64,000 nucleotides of DNA from Flavobacteriales bacterium. Lineage in GTDB: Bacteria; Bacteroidota; Bacteroidia; UBA10329. The stretch covers positions 62,001-126,000 of the forward strand of contig JACJZQ010000009.1 of assembly GCA_020635495.1 (NCBI GenBank). The letters run 5' to 3'. Position 1 is the first letter of the stretch, and the number at the start of each line of letters is the position of its first letter. Positions 28,143 through 36,362 of this stretch are shown piece after piece. The notes under the pieces were generated by a model. It saw nothing but the letters and a program-made list of their open reading frames with translations. It did no database searches and was not told where the DNA came from. The position numbers were made by a program, and so were the translations under genes.

Positions 28143-30499
28143 TCAAAAGGCTCTTCATACTGTTGCTCGCTGCGCTCAGCACGCCTTTCCTACTCAAGGG
28201 TCAGGTGGTGATAAACGAGTGCATGACCAAGAACTACAACGGTATTACAGATGAGGATGGCGAGCATTCTGATTGGATCGAGTTGTATAATTCAGGTTCA
28301 CTGCTTGTTAACCTAGGTGGTTACGCCATTTCTGATGATGAGTCTGACCCGCAGAAATGGATTTTTCCTACGGCTCAGTTGGCACCAGGGGAATTCATGA
28401 TTGTATTCTGCTCTGGCAAGAACCGGTTCGGGGCCGAACTCCACACCAACTTCAAACTTTCTGAAGAAGAACATCTTCTCCTCACCGATCTTACAGGAAC
28501 AACCATTGATACGGTTATAATTGCGGATGTTCCTTATGATGTCTCTTACGGGTCGGTATTGGATGGGGCAGAATCAAAGACCGCATTTTACACTGCGACA
28601 CCAGGCGCATCCAACATTGATGGTGTAGTGTACAACAGCATTGAATTGTCTCAACCCGCAGGGTTCTACACAACCGATTTTGGCCTGACTGTAACTGCCA
28701 CAGAACCACACACCATCCATTACACGTTAGATGGCTCAGAACCAACCATTAACGACCCTGTTTACGATTCTATCATCAGCATTCGGAACCGAACCAATGA
28801 CCCAATGGGCATTGCTAGCATTCCAACCACATCGCCAAACATTGGTGCCGATATTGCTTGGGAGCAGCCTCTCGAAAATCCACTTCGCGGAACTGTTGTG
28901 CGGTTGCGGTCTTTCAATGCCGGCCAGCCAACCAGTCACACCATCAGCGCCAGCTACTTTGTAAACCCGTTGGCCGTTAACAGGTTCTCGCTACCCGTTG
29001 TTTCCATCATTACAGACAGCCTAAACCTTTTTCAGTACGATACCGGCATCTACGTGGCGGGATACCATTACGATATAGATCCTAACGGAGGTCATCCCGT
29101 ATGGGGAAATGGTAATTTTCATCAGACAGGAGATGATTGGGAAAGAAGAGCCCACTTTGAACTGTTCTCCAAAAACGGACAGGTTGAGGTGAGTCAGGGA
29201 ATCGGAATAAGAATTCATGGTAGCGGAAGTAGAGCATACCCGCAGAAGTCTTTGAGGCTTTATGCGCGTGGCATTTACGGTAAAGAGAAGTTGGATGATG
29301 ATATTTTCCCCGGTTCGGAAAATGAAGCCTTTGATGTGTTGGTACTTCGAAACTTCGGGCAGGATTTTGTAACCGGAATGGCTCAGGATGTGCTGGCCAA
29401 CCGGCTCATCACCAACATGAATCAGCTTTATCTGGAAGACCGTGCGGTGGTCACTTTTATCAATGGCGAGTACTGGGGAATTCAGAACATCAGAGAGCGT
29501 TACGACAAACATTTTCTATCCGCTTACCATGAGTTGGATGAAGATTCCATCGACATTATAGACGGTTACTACGGCAATGTGAACATGGGCGATAATGTGG
29601 CCTATCTGGAGTTGTTTGATTTCATTGAGGCAAACGACCTGTCTATTCAAAGCAATTACGATTGGGTTACCAGCAGGCTCGATGTGGAGGATTTCATAGA
29701 TAATACGCTAACACGGATATACTTAGGCTGTTATGACTGGCCGGGCAATAATCTGCGGATGTGGAGAGAACGAAGCGCAGAAGGTAAATTCCGCTGGTTG
29801 CTTTTGGACAACGACCGCTGTATGGGAAATGCGGCTTACAACTCCTTAGAACACGCCACCGACCCTGACAATACTCAATGGCCAAACCCGTGGCAATCTA
29901 CATTGTTTTTGAGAAGGCTTTTGATGAAACCGGAGTTCCGCAACATGTTCATCAACAGAATGGCCGAATTGCTGAACACCGAGTTTGACCGGATGCGTGT
30001 TGCCACCATCATTACCAACCTTTACAACACGTACCAAGGCTCGTATCTAGAACATGACAGAAGGTGGTCCGGGTTATTGGATGGAACCACCTTGGAGCAG
30101 AACTACCAAGACATTATTGATGTGGTTGAAGTAAGGTCTTGCTACGTGAAAGAGCATTTCATAGACTACTTCGATCTTGAAGAATGGGAATTCGATTACG
30201 AATGCGACCAATCTGAGCTTTACCTTGGAATCGAGTCTGCCGATGCCAATCAACTGACAGTTTACCCAAACCCTAGTAATGGTGAGTTTGATTTGATTTT
30301 GGCTGACGGCAAATTCAAGAATGGAACAATAGAGGTTTTGAACCTGAGCGGGGCACTTATCTACTCAACTGCCTTAACATCAAATACAGGTAGAATTGTA
30401 CATGTTGATCTTGGAGACGCTTCTAGTGGAGTTTATCTTCTCCGAATTGTTACAGACAACAATACGTACTCCAAAAAACTGATCATTCAGAAACGCTGA
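28139..30499 (+). CDS. CotH-family kinase with N-terminal lamin-tail and chitobiase-like domains, T9SS cargo
   Basis: A 786-residue secreted protein starting at TTG 28139, which overlaps the DinB-like stop (TTGA). After a signal peptide (MIKRLFILLLAALSTPFLLKG), a lamin-tail domain occupies ~25-130 (VVINECMTKN ... DWIELYNSG). A chitobiase/beta-hexosaminidase C-terminal-like domain follows (~185-265: HTIHYTLDGSEPTIND), then the CotH domain (~285-640) with GIRIHGSGSRAYPQKSLRL (~357) and LLLDNDRCMG (~555); the second motif is LDND rather than the more usual WDxD. The C-terminus is a type A sorting domain (LTVYPNPSNGEFDL). The final 17 bp overlap the convergent propeller gene. It is a paralogue of the CotH gene at 25418 with the domains in a different order. 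Confidence 0.9.
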   Translation: MIKRLFILLLAALSTPFLLKGQVVINECMTKNYNGITDEDGEHSDWIELYNSGSLLVNLGGYAISDDESDPQKWIFPTAQLAPGEFMIVFCSGKNRFGAELHTNFKLSEEEHLLLTDLTGTTIDTVIIADVPYDVSYGSVLDGAESKTAFYTATPGASNIDGVVYNSIELSQPAGFYTTDFGLTVTATEPHTIHYTLDGSEPTINDPVYDSIISIRNRTNDPMGIASIPTTSPNIGADIAWEQPLENPLRGTVVRLRSFNAGQPTSHTISASYFVNPLAVNRFSLPVVSIITDSLNLFQYDTGIYVAGYHYDIDPNGGHPVWGNGNFHQTGDDWERRAHFELFSKNGQVEVSQGIGIRIHGSGSRAYPQKSLRLYARGIYGKEKLDDDIFPGSENEAFDVLVLRNFGQDFVTGMAQDVLANRLITNMNQLYLEDRAVVTFINGEYWGIQNIRERYDKHFLSAYHELDEDSIDIIDGYYGNVNMGDNVAYLELFDFIEANDLSIQSNYDWVTSRLDVEDFIDNTLTRIYLGCYDWPGNNLRMWRERSAEGKFRWLLLDNDRCMGNAAYNSLEHATDPDNTQWPNPWQSTLFLRRLLMKPEFRNMFINRMAELLNTEFDRMRVATIITNLYNTYQGSYLEHDRRWSGLLDGTTLEQNYQDIIDVVEVRSCYVKEHFIDYFDLEEWEFDYECDQSELYLGIESADANQLTVYPNPSNGEFDLILADGKFKNGTIEVLNLSGALIYSTALTSNTGRIVHVDLGDASSGVYLLRIVTDNNTYSKKLIIQKR

Positions 30500-32108
30500 A
30501 TACCTTTTTTGTAAAGATTCCGGCATCAGAATCTATTACAAGTAAGAAAACTCCGGTGCCACTGATATTGATGGTTTCGTGTGTTTCAAGAACGCCCGAA
30601 TCCACCACCTGACCCAAGGCATTTATCAAGGTCCAATTTCCTTCCAATTCACACAATGAGATAATGGAGTTTGACTGGGGATCGAATTGAAAGCATGAAC
30701 CATCCAAATCCTCGGCATCTTCCATACCCACAATTCCCGTAAGCCTTGCCACAAACGCATCACCGTTTTCTGCATTGCCGATCGTTACATCATCAAAATC
30801 TGCGTAGTAGAAATAGTAGCCCGAGATGAACAGACTCTTATCTGGAGCCAAGCACGCGGCCATGCCAAAATCTGAACTGGTGGAACCAGCTGTTTTAATG
30901 TATTGAGGTTGGCCATTGGGGTCATGTTTCAGAACGAAAACATCGTATCCTGTGCCAGGCACCGAAAGGTTTCCCGCAAACATCTCATCTTCAAACATGC
31001 CACACATGTAGGTGGTGCCATCCCACGCCACGTCCATTCCTAAGCAATTATCCAATGCATTGCTTCCAGCAGAACTCAACCAATTGCAGTTTCCATCGGG
31101 GTTGAATTGCGCTAAGAACACATCGTTATAACCCAACGCGGTTTGGCTATGACTCTGAAAATGGGTGGTAAGCTGATAGTAACCGCACACATAAACCATG
31201 TTGTTGAGGTCAACACCAATGTCGGTGGCCACATCCACATTTGTTCCACCATTCGATTGCACCCATATCTGATTACCATCCTCATCATACCTTGCTAAAA
31301 ACATATCTGAGCTACCAACAGATTGTAGTTGGGTTTCGCCAAATTCGGCTTCCAAGTAGAAATCGCCAGCTATGAAAATGGATTCATTTGTCTGATCTAC
31401 CGTGACGGCCGAAGCCACATCGTGCTCCGGACCTCCACCACTCTTTGCCCAATGCACATTTCCGTCTGCATCTATCTTCAATAGAAGGGCGTCTGTACGT
31501 CCGCTTGATAGCGCCTGTGCCGTACCAAACACGCCTCGGTCCTGAAATCCTCCTGAAACATAGAGTTTCCCGCTCCACGGATAGCGGTCAATGTCCGTAG
31601 CGGTATCATCTTCATCACCTCCACCCGTTATGTACCAGATGAACTCGCCATCGGCACTGTACTTGGCTATGAAAAGATCCTTGCCTCCCTTACCCTTTAC
31701 CGCTGCAGTATCCGTTTGGCTGATGTTAAAGGTCACGGTGTCCGTGAAATGGCCAACCACGTAGATGGTTCCATCGTCCTCGGTAACAACTCCTCTGGCC
31801 ATGTCTTCTCCGGGCCCGGTAATAACTCTGGTCCAAAGTAGGTCTCCGTTGGCAGTGAATTTGGCCACAAAGGCTTCCAGAACTCCATCTCCACTCATCC
31901 AAGTTCCATCCACGTTGGCGCTTCCAGAAAATGAACCCACTACGATCACATTACCGTCTTGATCAACGGTAAGGTCTCTGGCAACATCAGTACCAAGGCC
32001 GCCAATACTTTTTGCCCAGTCGAATTGCTGGGCGGAAACCGAGAATTGGAGACAAAAAAGGAGCGACCAAAGAATTGATCGCTCCAAGGATTTAAATAGC
32101 AAGTTCAT
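30483..32108 (-). CDS. Secreted seven-repeat beta-propeller (SBBP-type) protein, T9SS cargo
   Basis: A 541-residue protein; ATG 32108 (MNLLFKSLERSILWSLLFCL) gives a good signal peptide, while the longer ORF adds seven residues. Seven similar units of about 55-60 residues each contain a DG-NIYVVG-type strand (DGNVIVVGSFSG; DGTIYVVGHFTD; KLYVSGGFQD; SIFIAGDFYL; MVYVCGYYQL; TTYMCGMFED; SLFISGYYFY), so a seven-bladed propeller of the SBBP type is likely. The end carries a reduced type A sorting domain (WTLINALGQVVDSGVLET ... FLLVIDS). Function unknown, presumably binding at the surface. It lies 5 bp after the lipoprotein gene in the same direction. Confidence 0.82.
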   Translation of the reverse strand: MNLLFKSLERSILWSLLFCLQFSVSAQQFDWAKSIGGLGTDVARDLTVDQDGNVIVVGSFSGSANVDGTWMSGDGVLEAFVAKFTANGDLLWTRVITGPGEDMARGVVTEDDGTIYVVGHFTDTVTFNISQTDTAAVKGKGGKDLFIAKYSADGEFIWYITGGGDEDDTATDIDRYPWSGKLYVSGGFQDRGVFGTAQALSSGRTDALLLKIDADGNVHWAKSGGGPEHDVASAVTVDQTNESIFIAGDFYLEAEFGETQLQSVGSSDMFLARYDEDGNQIWVQSNGGTNVDVATDIGVDLNNMVYVCGYYQLTTHFQSHSQTALGYNDVFLAQFNPDGNCNWLSSAGSNALDNCLGMDVAWDGTTYMCGMFEDEMFAGNLSVPGTGYDVFVLKHDPNGQPQYIKTAGSTSSDFGMAACLAPDKSLFISGYYFYYADFDDVTIGNAENGDAFVARLTGIVGMEDAEDLDGSCFQFDPQSNSIISLCELEGNWTLINALGQVVDSGVLETHETINISGTGVFLLVIDSDAGIFTKKVFSVSE

Positions 32109-32113
32109 AGTTT

Positions 32114-32971
32114 TTAGGCTACCGCCCACGCACGAATCTCGTCAATCAGCACGTAAACTGCTTCCATTTTTTCTGCATTGACCGAGGCATCCTCGCCTTC
32201 TCCTATTCTGATCTGATCGGCCACAAGAACACGGTCCAACTCAGATAGTTTTCCTTCAAATTCATCTACTAACGGATCTCCATCTACCAAGCGCATTACA
32301 GATAGCAATTTCTCTAACACCTTCTCTTGCTCCAAAATTCTGAGAGAGATGATGTCTTCAGGTCTTCCGCCATCAGCGCCAAGATTGGCCGCCAGATACA
32401 TCGACTCTATCCAACCTCCTGCAATCATCAACACAGACGTATTCATCCGGTCGTTTTCTTTCAGATAATCGTTAGCTACATCATAAGCTCCACTTAGAAT
32501 GTGTAACAGAGAGTCTCTATTCTCGATGTTGGCCTCCACACGGTCAAACACGGTCTGATCAAAGGCATCTGTCAGCCCAATGGCGTCAGACAGTTTTCTA
32601 ACGTTATTGAGGTAAAAAACAGTTTCCTGCGTTTGCTTGTAAAGCGATGTGTAACCGACATCTGCACTGTAAACTCCCATGTTCACCGTTTTCTTTCCGG
32701 TAGTGATGTAATCGTCTATGCGCTTCACATCGTTCAAAAGACCTGCATTGTATTCGCCTCCAGCATGCTTGACCAGAATGGCCATTTCTATGGGAGACGG
32801 CATGTCTTTTACCATTTGGTCTGCCTGGGCCAGATCGGCCACTGACCTTTCTTCATTTACTTCCTCTACTGGGGTTTGCTCTTCAGAAGCTTGTTTGGGC
32901 TCTGAACCGCAAGACCATAACAGTCCACTTATGGCCAAGAGCGCAAGGGTGTTTTTAGGGTTGATCATCAT
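32114..32971 (-). CDS. Hypothetical lipoprotein, 285 aa
   Basis: A 285-residue protein with a lipoprotein signal (MMINPKNTLALLAISGLLWS, then the lipid-attached Cys21), followed by an acidic, low-complexity linker (EQTPVEEVNEE). The rest is helical (for example SLYKQTQETVFYLNNVRKLS) and carries no motif I recognise. The ATG three bases downstream is an alternative start. It is 5 bp upstream of the propeller gene and so probably shares its mRNA; a lipoprotein/surface-propeller pair is plausible but unproven. Confidence 0.7.
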   Translation of the reverse strand: MMINPKNTLALLAISGLLWSCGSEPKQASEEQTPVEEVNEERSVADLAQADQMVKDMPSPIEMAILVKHAGGEYNAGLLNDVKRIDDYITTGKKTVNMGVYSADVGYTSLYKQTQETVFYLNNVRKLSDAIGLTDAFDQTVFDRVEANIENRDSLLHILSGAYDVANDYLKENDRMNTSVLMIAGGWIESMYLAANLGADGGRPEDIISLRILEQEKVLEKLLSVMRLVDGDPLVDEFEGKLSELDRVLVADQIRIGEGEDASVNAEKMEAVYVLIDEIRAWAVA

Positions 32972-33029
32972 TCCTGATTTTTTGATGGGTGAACCAAATT
33001 TACCAATTCAAAAATAGGCGGCAACTTGA

Positions 33030-35888
33030 CTAGTGTGCTTGAAGCCAGTTTTCGCCTACGCCCATGTCTACGACCATGGGTACCTCAAGGTTTACGGCTC
33101 CCACCATCTTTTCGCTTACCAACTTCTTGAGTTCGTCCAATTCCTCCTTGTGCGCGTCAAACACCAATTCGTCATGCACTTGTAGCAACAATTTCGACTT
33201 CAATTCTCGCTTCTGCATTTCTGCATGAACATTGATCATGGCCACTTTAATAATGTCGGCAGCAGAGCCTTGAATGGGCGCGTTAATGGCGTTTCGCTCA
33301 GCAAAACCACGAACGGTCTGATTGTTCGAATTGATGTCTCTCAAATAGCGTCTTCTGCCCATGATGGTTTCCACGTAACCATGTTCTTTGGCAAACTTGA
33401 TGTTGCTATCCATGTATGCACGGATGGTTGGGAACTGCTTGAAGTACTCATCAATAATATCACGTGCTTCCGTTCTTGAAATGCCCAGATTGTCGGCCAA
33501 TCCGAATGCCGATTGTCCGTACATCAAACCGAAGTTGACAGCTTTGGCCTTGCTTCGCATATCTCGGTCGACATCTTCTATTCCAACACCAAAAACTTTG
33601 GCTGCAGTGGCCGCATGAATGTCCTGACCTTGCTTAAATGCTTCGATCATCGGACCGTCTTTACTCAAAGCAGCTATAATTCGAAGTTCTACTTGCGAGT
33701 AATCCGCGGCAAGCAGTACGTAATCTTCGCTACGAGGGATGAAGGCTTTCCTGATCTCTCGTCCGCGTTCTGTTCTGATCGGAATGTTCTGAAGGTTCGG
33801 ATTATCTGAACTCAAACGACCCGTAGCGGCTACTGCTTGGTTGTACGAAGTGTGGATTTTTCCAGTTGTTGGATTGACCAGTTCCGGAAGCGTATCAACG
33901 TAGGTCGATTTCAGTTTCTGAACCGAGCGATAATCCAGAATTTTGGAGACAATTGGATGCTTGTTTACCAGCTTGCTTAAAACTTCCTCCCCTGTTTTGT
34001 ACTGCTTGGTTTTCCCTGTTCGCTTGGCGTTGCTATCGATTTTGAGATGGTCGAAAAGAATGTCTCCCAACTGCTTTGGCGACTGAATGTTGAAATCAAC
34101 TCCAGCCAACTCAATGATCTCGCCTTGCAATCGGATCAGGTCGGTATTCAATTCCTCAGACATCGTTTTCAAAGCAGGAACATCCAGTTTAATACCTTCC
34201 ATTTCCATCGCTCCGAGAACAGGAATAAGTGGCATTTCCACTTCATTGAAAAGCTTCCGCGCTTCAACCTCATCCAGCAATGGCGCAAACTTTTCGAAAA
34301 GTTGCAGCGTGATGTCTGCGTCCTCGCCTGCGTATTCGGTCACTTTATCCAAGGCCACCTCTTTCATGCTGCCTTGGTTCTTACCCTTCTTCCCTATCAG
34401 TTCCGTAATGGACTGTGGCTGGTAACCGAGGTACGTTTCAGACAGAAAATCCATTCCGTGGCGCATATCCGGATTGATCAGGTAATGCGCGATCATGGTA
34501 TCGAACGTCTTGGCTGAAATAGTAATTCCGTAGCGAAGCATGATGCACAGGTCGTACTTCAGGTTCTGTGCGATCAGTAATTTCTTCTCGTCTGAGAAAA
34601 TTGTTTGAAACTCCGCGCAAACGGCTTTGGCTTCCTGTTCATCATCTGGAATGGAAACATAGAACGCCTTGCCTTTTTCGATGGAAAACGCGATGCCTAA
34701 AAGCTGAGCGGTGAGCGTGTCCAATCCTGTGGTTTCAGTATCAAAACAGATGGTTTCCGCTTTTGAAAGCGTTGCGATTAGTTCTTTGCGTTTGGCGGCA
34801 GTATCCACCAACTGATAATCGTGTTCCGTGTTTGCCAACGTCTTGTAACCAGAGCCTTCAGCAGTTTCTACCACCGTTTCGGCAGCCGCAAACATGTCCA
34901 TTTGGCCCGTAGCAGCCGATTTTGCCGTGGCTGGTTTGGCGGCTTGCGTTACAGCTACTTCCTGTCCAAGTACCTTTTTAGCGATGGTACGGAATTCCAA
35001 CTCCGCGAATAACTCGGCCAACGCTTCCTTATTCGGCTCTTCCATGATGAGGTCTTCCTCATCAAAATCAATCGGAACATCGGTTATGATGGTGGCCAGC
35101 ATTTTAGACATGAAGGCCTGCTCCTTGTTCTCGGCCACCTTCTCCTGCATCTTTCCCGTCAACTTGTCCACGTTCTCGTACAGCCCTTCCATGGATCCAT
35201 ATTCTTGAATGAACTTGATGGCGGTCTTCTCACCCACACCTGGAATGCCTGGGATGTTGTCCACAGCATCTCCCCACATGCCCAGAACATCAATCAATTG
35301 CTCTGGTCTTTCTAGTCCATATTTTTCACAGATCTGCTTTGGCCCGAGCACCTCAATATCGTTACCCATACGAGCGGGTTTGTACATGAAGATCTTGTCA
35401 GAAACGAGCTGTCCGTAATCCTTATCGGGCGTTACCATGTACGTGGTGTAGCCGTGCTCCTCTGCGCGTTTCGCCAATGTTCCGATCACGTCATCGGCCT
35501 CGTAACCTTCCACTCCCAGAACCGGAATTCGAAAACCACGCACCAACTCTTGGATGTAAGGAATGCTATCGGCCAGATCATCTGGCATAGGCGCACGATT
35601 GGCCTTGTATTCGGTGAATTCAACCTGCCGATTGGTCTCGCCCGGCATATCAAAAACCACGGCAATATGCGATGGTTTCTCTTTCTCCAAAAGCTCTAAA
35701 AGTGTGTTGGTAAACCCGAAAATGGCCGATGTGTTCTGGCCTTTGGAATTGATCATGGTATAACCGCTGGCTCGGTTTCCGTGGCGGTCAACTCTATTGC
35801 CTGCAAACGCAAAATACGCGCGGTAAATAAGTGCGAATGCATCTAATAAAAAGAGGCGTTTATCCTCGTCAGGGTGCTGTTGTGTCAT
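33030..35888 (-). CDS. polA: DNA polymerase I
   Basis: A 952-residue Pol I. ATG 35888 (MTQQHPDEDKRLFLLDAFAL) fits the family start; the open frame upstream is unrelated sequence from the inverted repeat. Residues ~10-310 are the 5'-3' exonuclease (YEADDVIGTLAKRAEE; GIPGVGEKTA), ~405-590 the 3'-5' proofreading domain with the DxE pair in FDTETTGLD, and ~620-952 the polymerase with motif A LLAADYSQVELRIIAAL, motif B RSKAKAVNFGLMYGQS and motif C LLQVHDELVFD. All three activities therefore look intact. It serves Okazaki-fragment processing and excision repair. The GxxExxY element ends at its start codon. Confidence 0.98.
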   Translation of the reverse strand: MTQQHPDEDKRLFLLDAFALIYRAYFAFAGNRVDRHGNRASGYTMINSKGQNTSAIFGFTNTLLELLEKEKPSHIAVVFDMPGETNRQVEFTEYKANRAPMPDDLADSIPYIQELVRGFRIPVLGVEGYEADDVIGTLAKRAEEHGYTTYMVTPDKDYGQLVSDKIFMYKPARMGNDIEVLGPKQICEKYGLERPEQLIDVLGMWGDAVDNIPGIPGVGEKTAIKFIQEYGSMEGLYENVDKLTGKMQEKVAENKEQAFMSKMLATIITDVPIDFDEEDLIMEEPNKEALAELFAELEFRTIAKKVLGQEVAVTQAAKPATAKSAATGQMDMFAAAETVVETAEGSGYKTLANTEHDYQLVDTAAKRKELIATLSKAETICFDTETTGLDTLTAQLLGIAFSIEKGKAFYVSIPDDEQEAKAVCAEFQTIFSDEKKLLIAQNLKYDLCIMLRYGITISAKTFDTMIAHYLINPDMRHGMDFLSETYLGYQPQSITELIGKKGKNQGSMKEVALDKVTEYAGEDADITLQLFEKFAPLLDEVEARKLFNEVEMPLIPVLGAMEMEGIKLDVPALKTMSEELNTDLIRLQGEIIELAGVDFNIQSPKQLGDILFDHLKIDSNAKRTGKTKQYKTGEEVLSKLVNKHPIVSKILDYRSVQKLKSTYVDTLPELVNPTTGKIHTSYNQAVAATGRLSSDNPNLQNIPIRTERGREIRKAFIPRSEDYVLLAADYSQVELRIIAALSKDGPMIEAFKQGQDIHAATAAKVFGVGIEDVDRDMRSKAKAVNFGLMYGQSAFGLADNLGISRTEARDIIDEYFKQFPTIRAYMDSNIKFAKEHGYVETIMGRRRYLRDINSNNQTVRGFAERNAINAPIQGSAADIIKVAMINVHAEMQKRELKSKLLLQVHDELVFDAHKEELDELKKLVSEKMVGAVNLEVPMVVDMGVGENWLQAH

Positions 35889-35891
35889 ATT

Positions 35892-35937
35892 ATATGGAAC
35901 GCGGGTGACGCTGATTGAGCGGCTCCTCGCGGATTTT
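35892..35937 (+). repeat. Inverted repeat, polA side of the GxxExxY gene
   Basis: The plus strand reads GAACGCGGGTGACGCTGATT and continues to CGCGGATTTTTT. The minus-strand copy on the other flank (36322-36362) reads GAACGCGGATGACACGGA and continues to AACGCGGAGAAAAA, so the two are imperfect inverted copies enclosing the gene. One end touches the polA start region, the other the GxxExxY stop codon. Confidence 0.65.
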
Positions 35938-36321
35938 TTAATTCCGACTATTCGAAAATATTTTTCGTTTGTATTGAGGTTTCTTGCCGAAGTTAAGCAA
36001 CAGACCAACCTCAATGTCTGTGGCTTTTAGGTAATTGATAAGTTGACACTCGTGTTCTTCTCGAATGCCTTCTGCTGCTTTCAATTCTATAATGACCTTG
36101 TCTTCAACGATAATATCAGCGTAATACTCACCAACCTCTTCTTGATCGTAGTAAACCTTAATTGGAAATTGAGCCGAACAGTTTAATCCAACCGATTGCA
36201 ATTCAATCAGCAAAGCGCGTTCATAGACCTTTTCTAAAAATCCAGACCCAAGTGTGTTATACACTTTGAAAAAACATTCAAGTATGGTTCCTGTAATTTC
36301 CGAATGAAGCAGATTACTCAT
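35938..36321 (-). CDS. GxxExxY family protein
   Basis: A 127-residue protein named for its GSGFLEKVYERAL motif (Gly, Glu, Tyr spaced as in the family). A second conserved part, YADIIVEDKVIIELKA, has the D...ExK arrangement of PD-(D/E)xK nuclease folds, so a nucleic-acid role is possible but unproven. Such genes are very common, often in many copies, in Bacteroidota and other environmental genomes. It sits exactly between two imperfect inverted repeats, with the acs stop on one side and the polA start on the other, which looks like an inserted unit. Confidence 0.88.
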   Translation of the reverse strand: MSNLLHSEITGTILECFFKVYNTLGSGFLEKVYERALLIELQSVGLNCSAQFPIKVYYDQEEVGEYYADIIVEDKVIIELKAAEGIREEHECQLINYLKATDIEVGLLLNFGKKPQYKRKIFSNSRN

Positions 36322-36362
36322 TTTTCTCCGCGTTAATCCATCAGGTCCGTGTCATCCGCGTT
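36322..36362 (-). repeat. Inverted repeat, acs side of the GxxExxY gene
   Basis: Inverted partner of 35892-35937. On the minus strand it starts with GAACGCGGATGACACGGA directly after the acs stop codon and ends at the GxxExxY start codon. Confidence 0.65.

Noticed and set aside
31384..31962. Small frames on both strands within the propeller gene.
   Set aside because: They are shadows of the conserved seven-repeat frame.
35889..36014. Upstream extension of polA by 42 residues.
   Set aside because: The family start is at 35888; the extra residues are translated from the inverted repeat and the GxxExxY gene and are not conserved.
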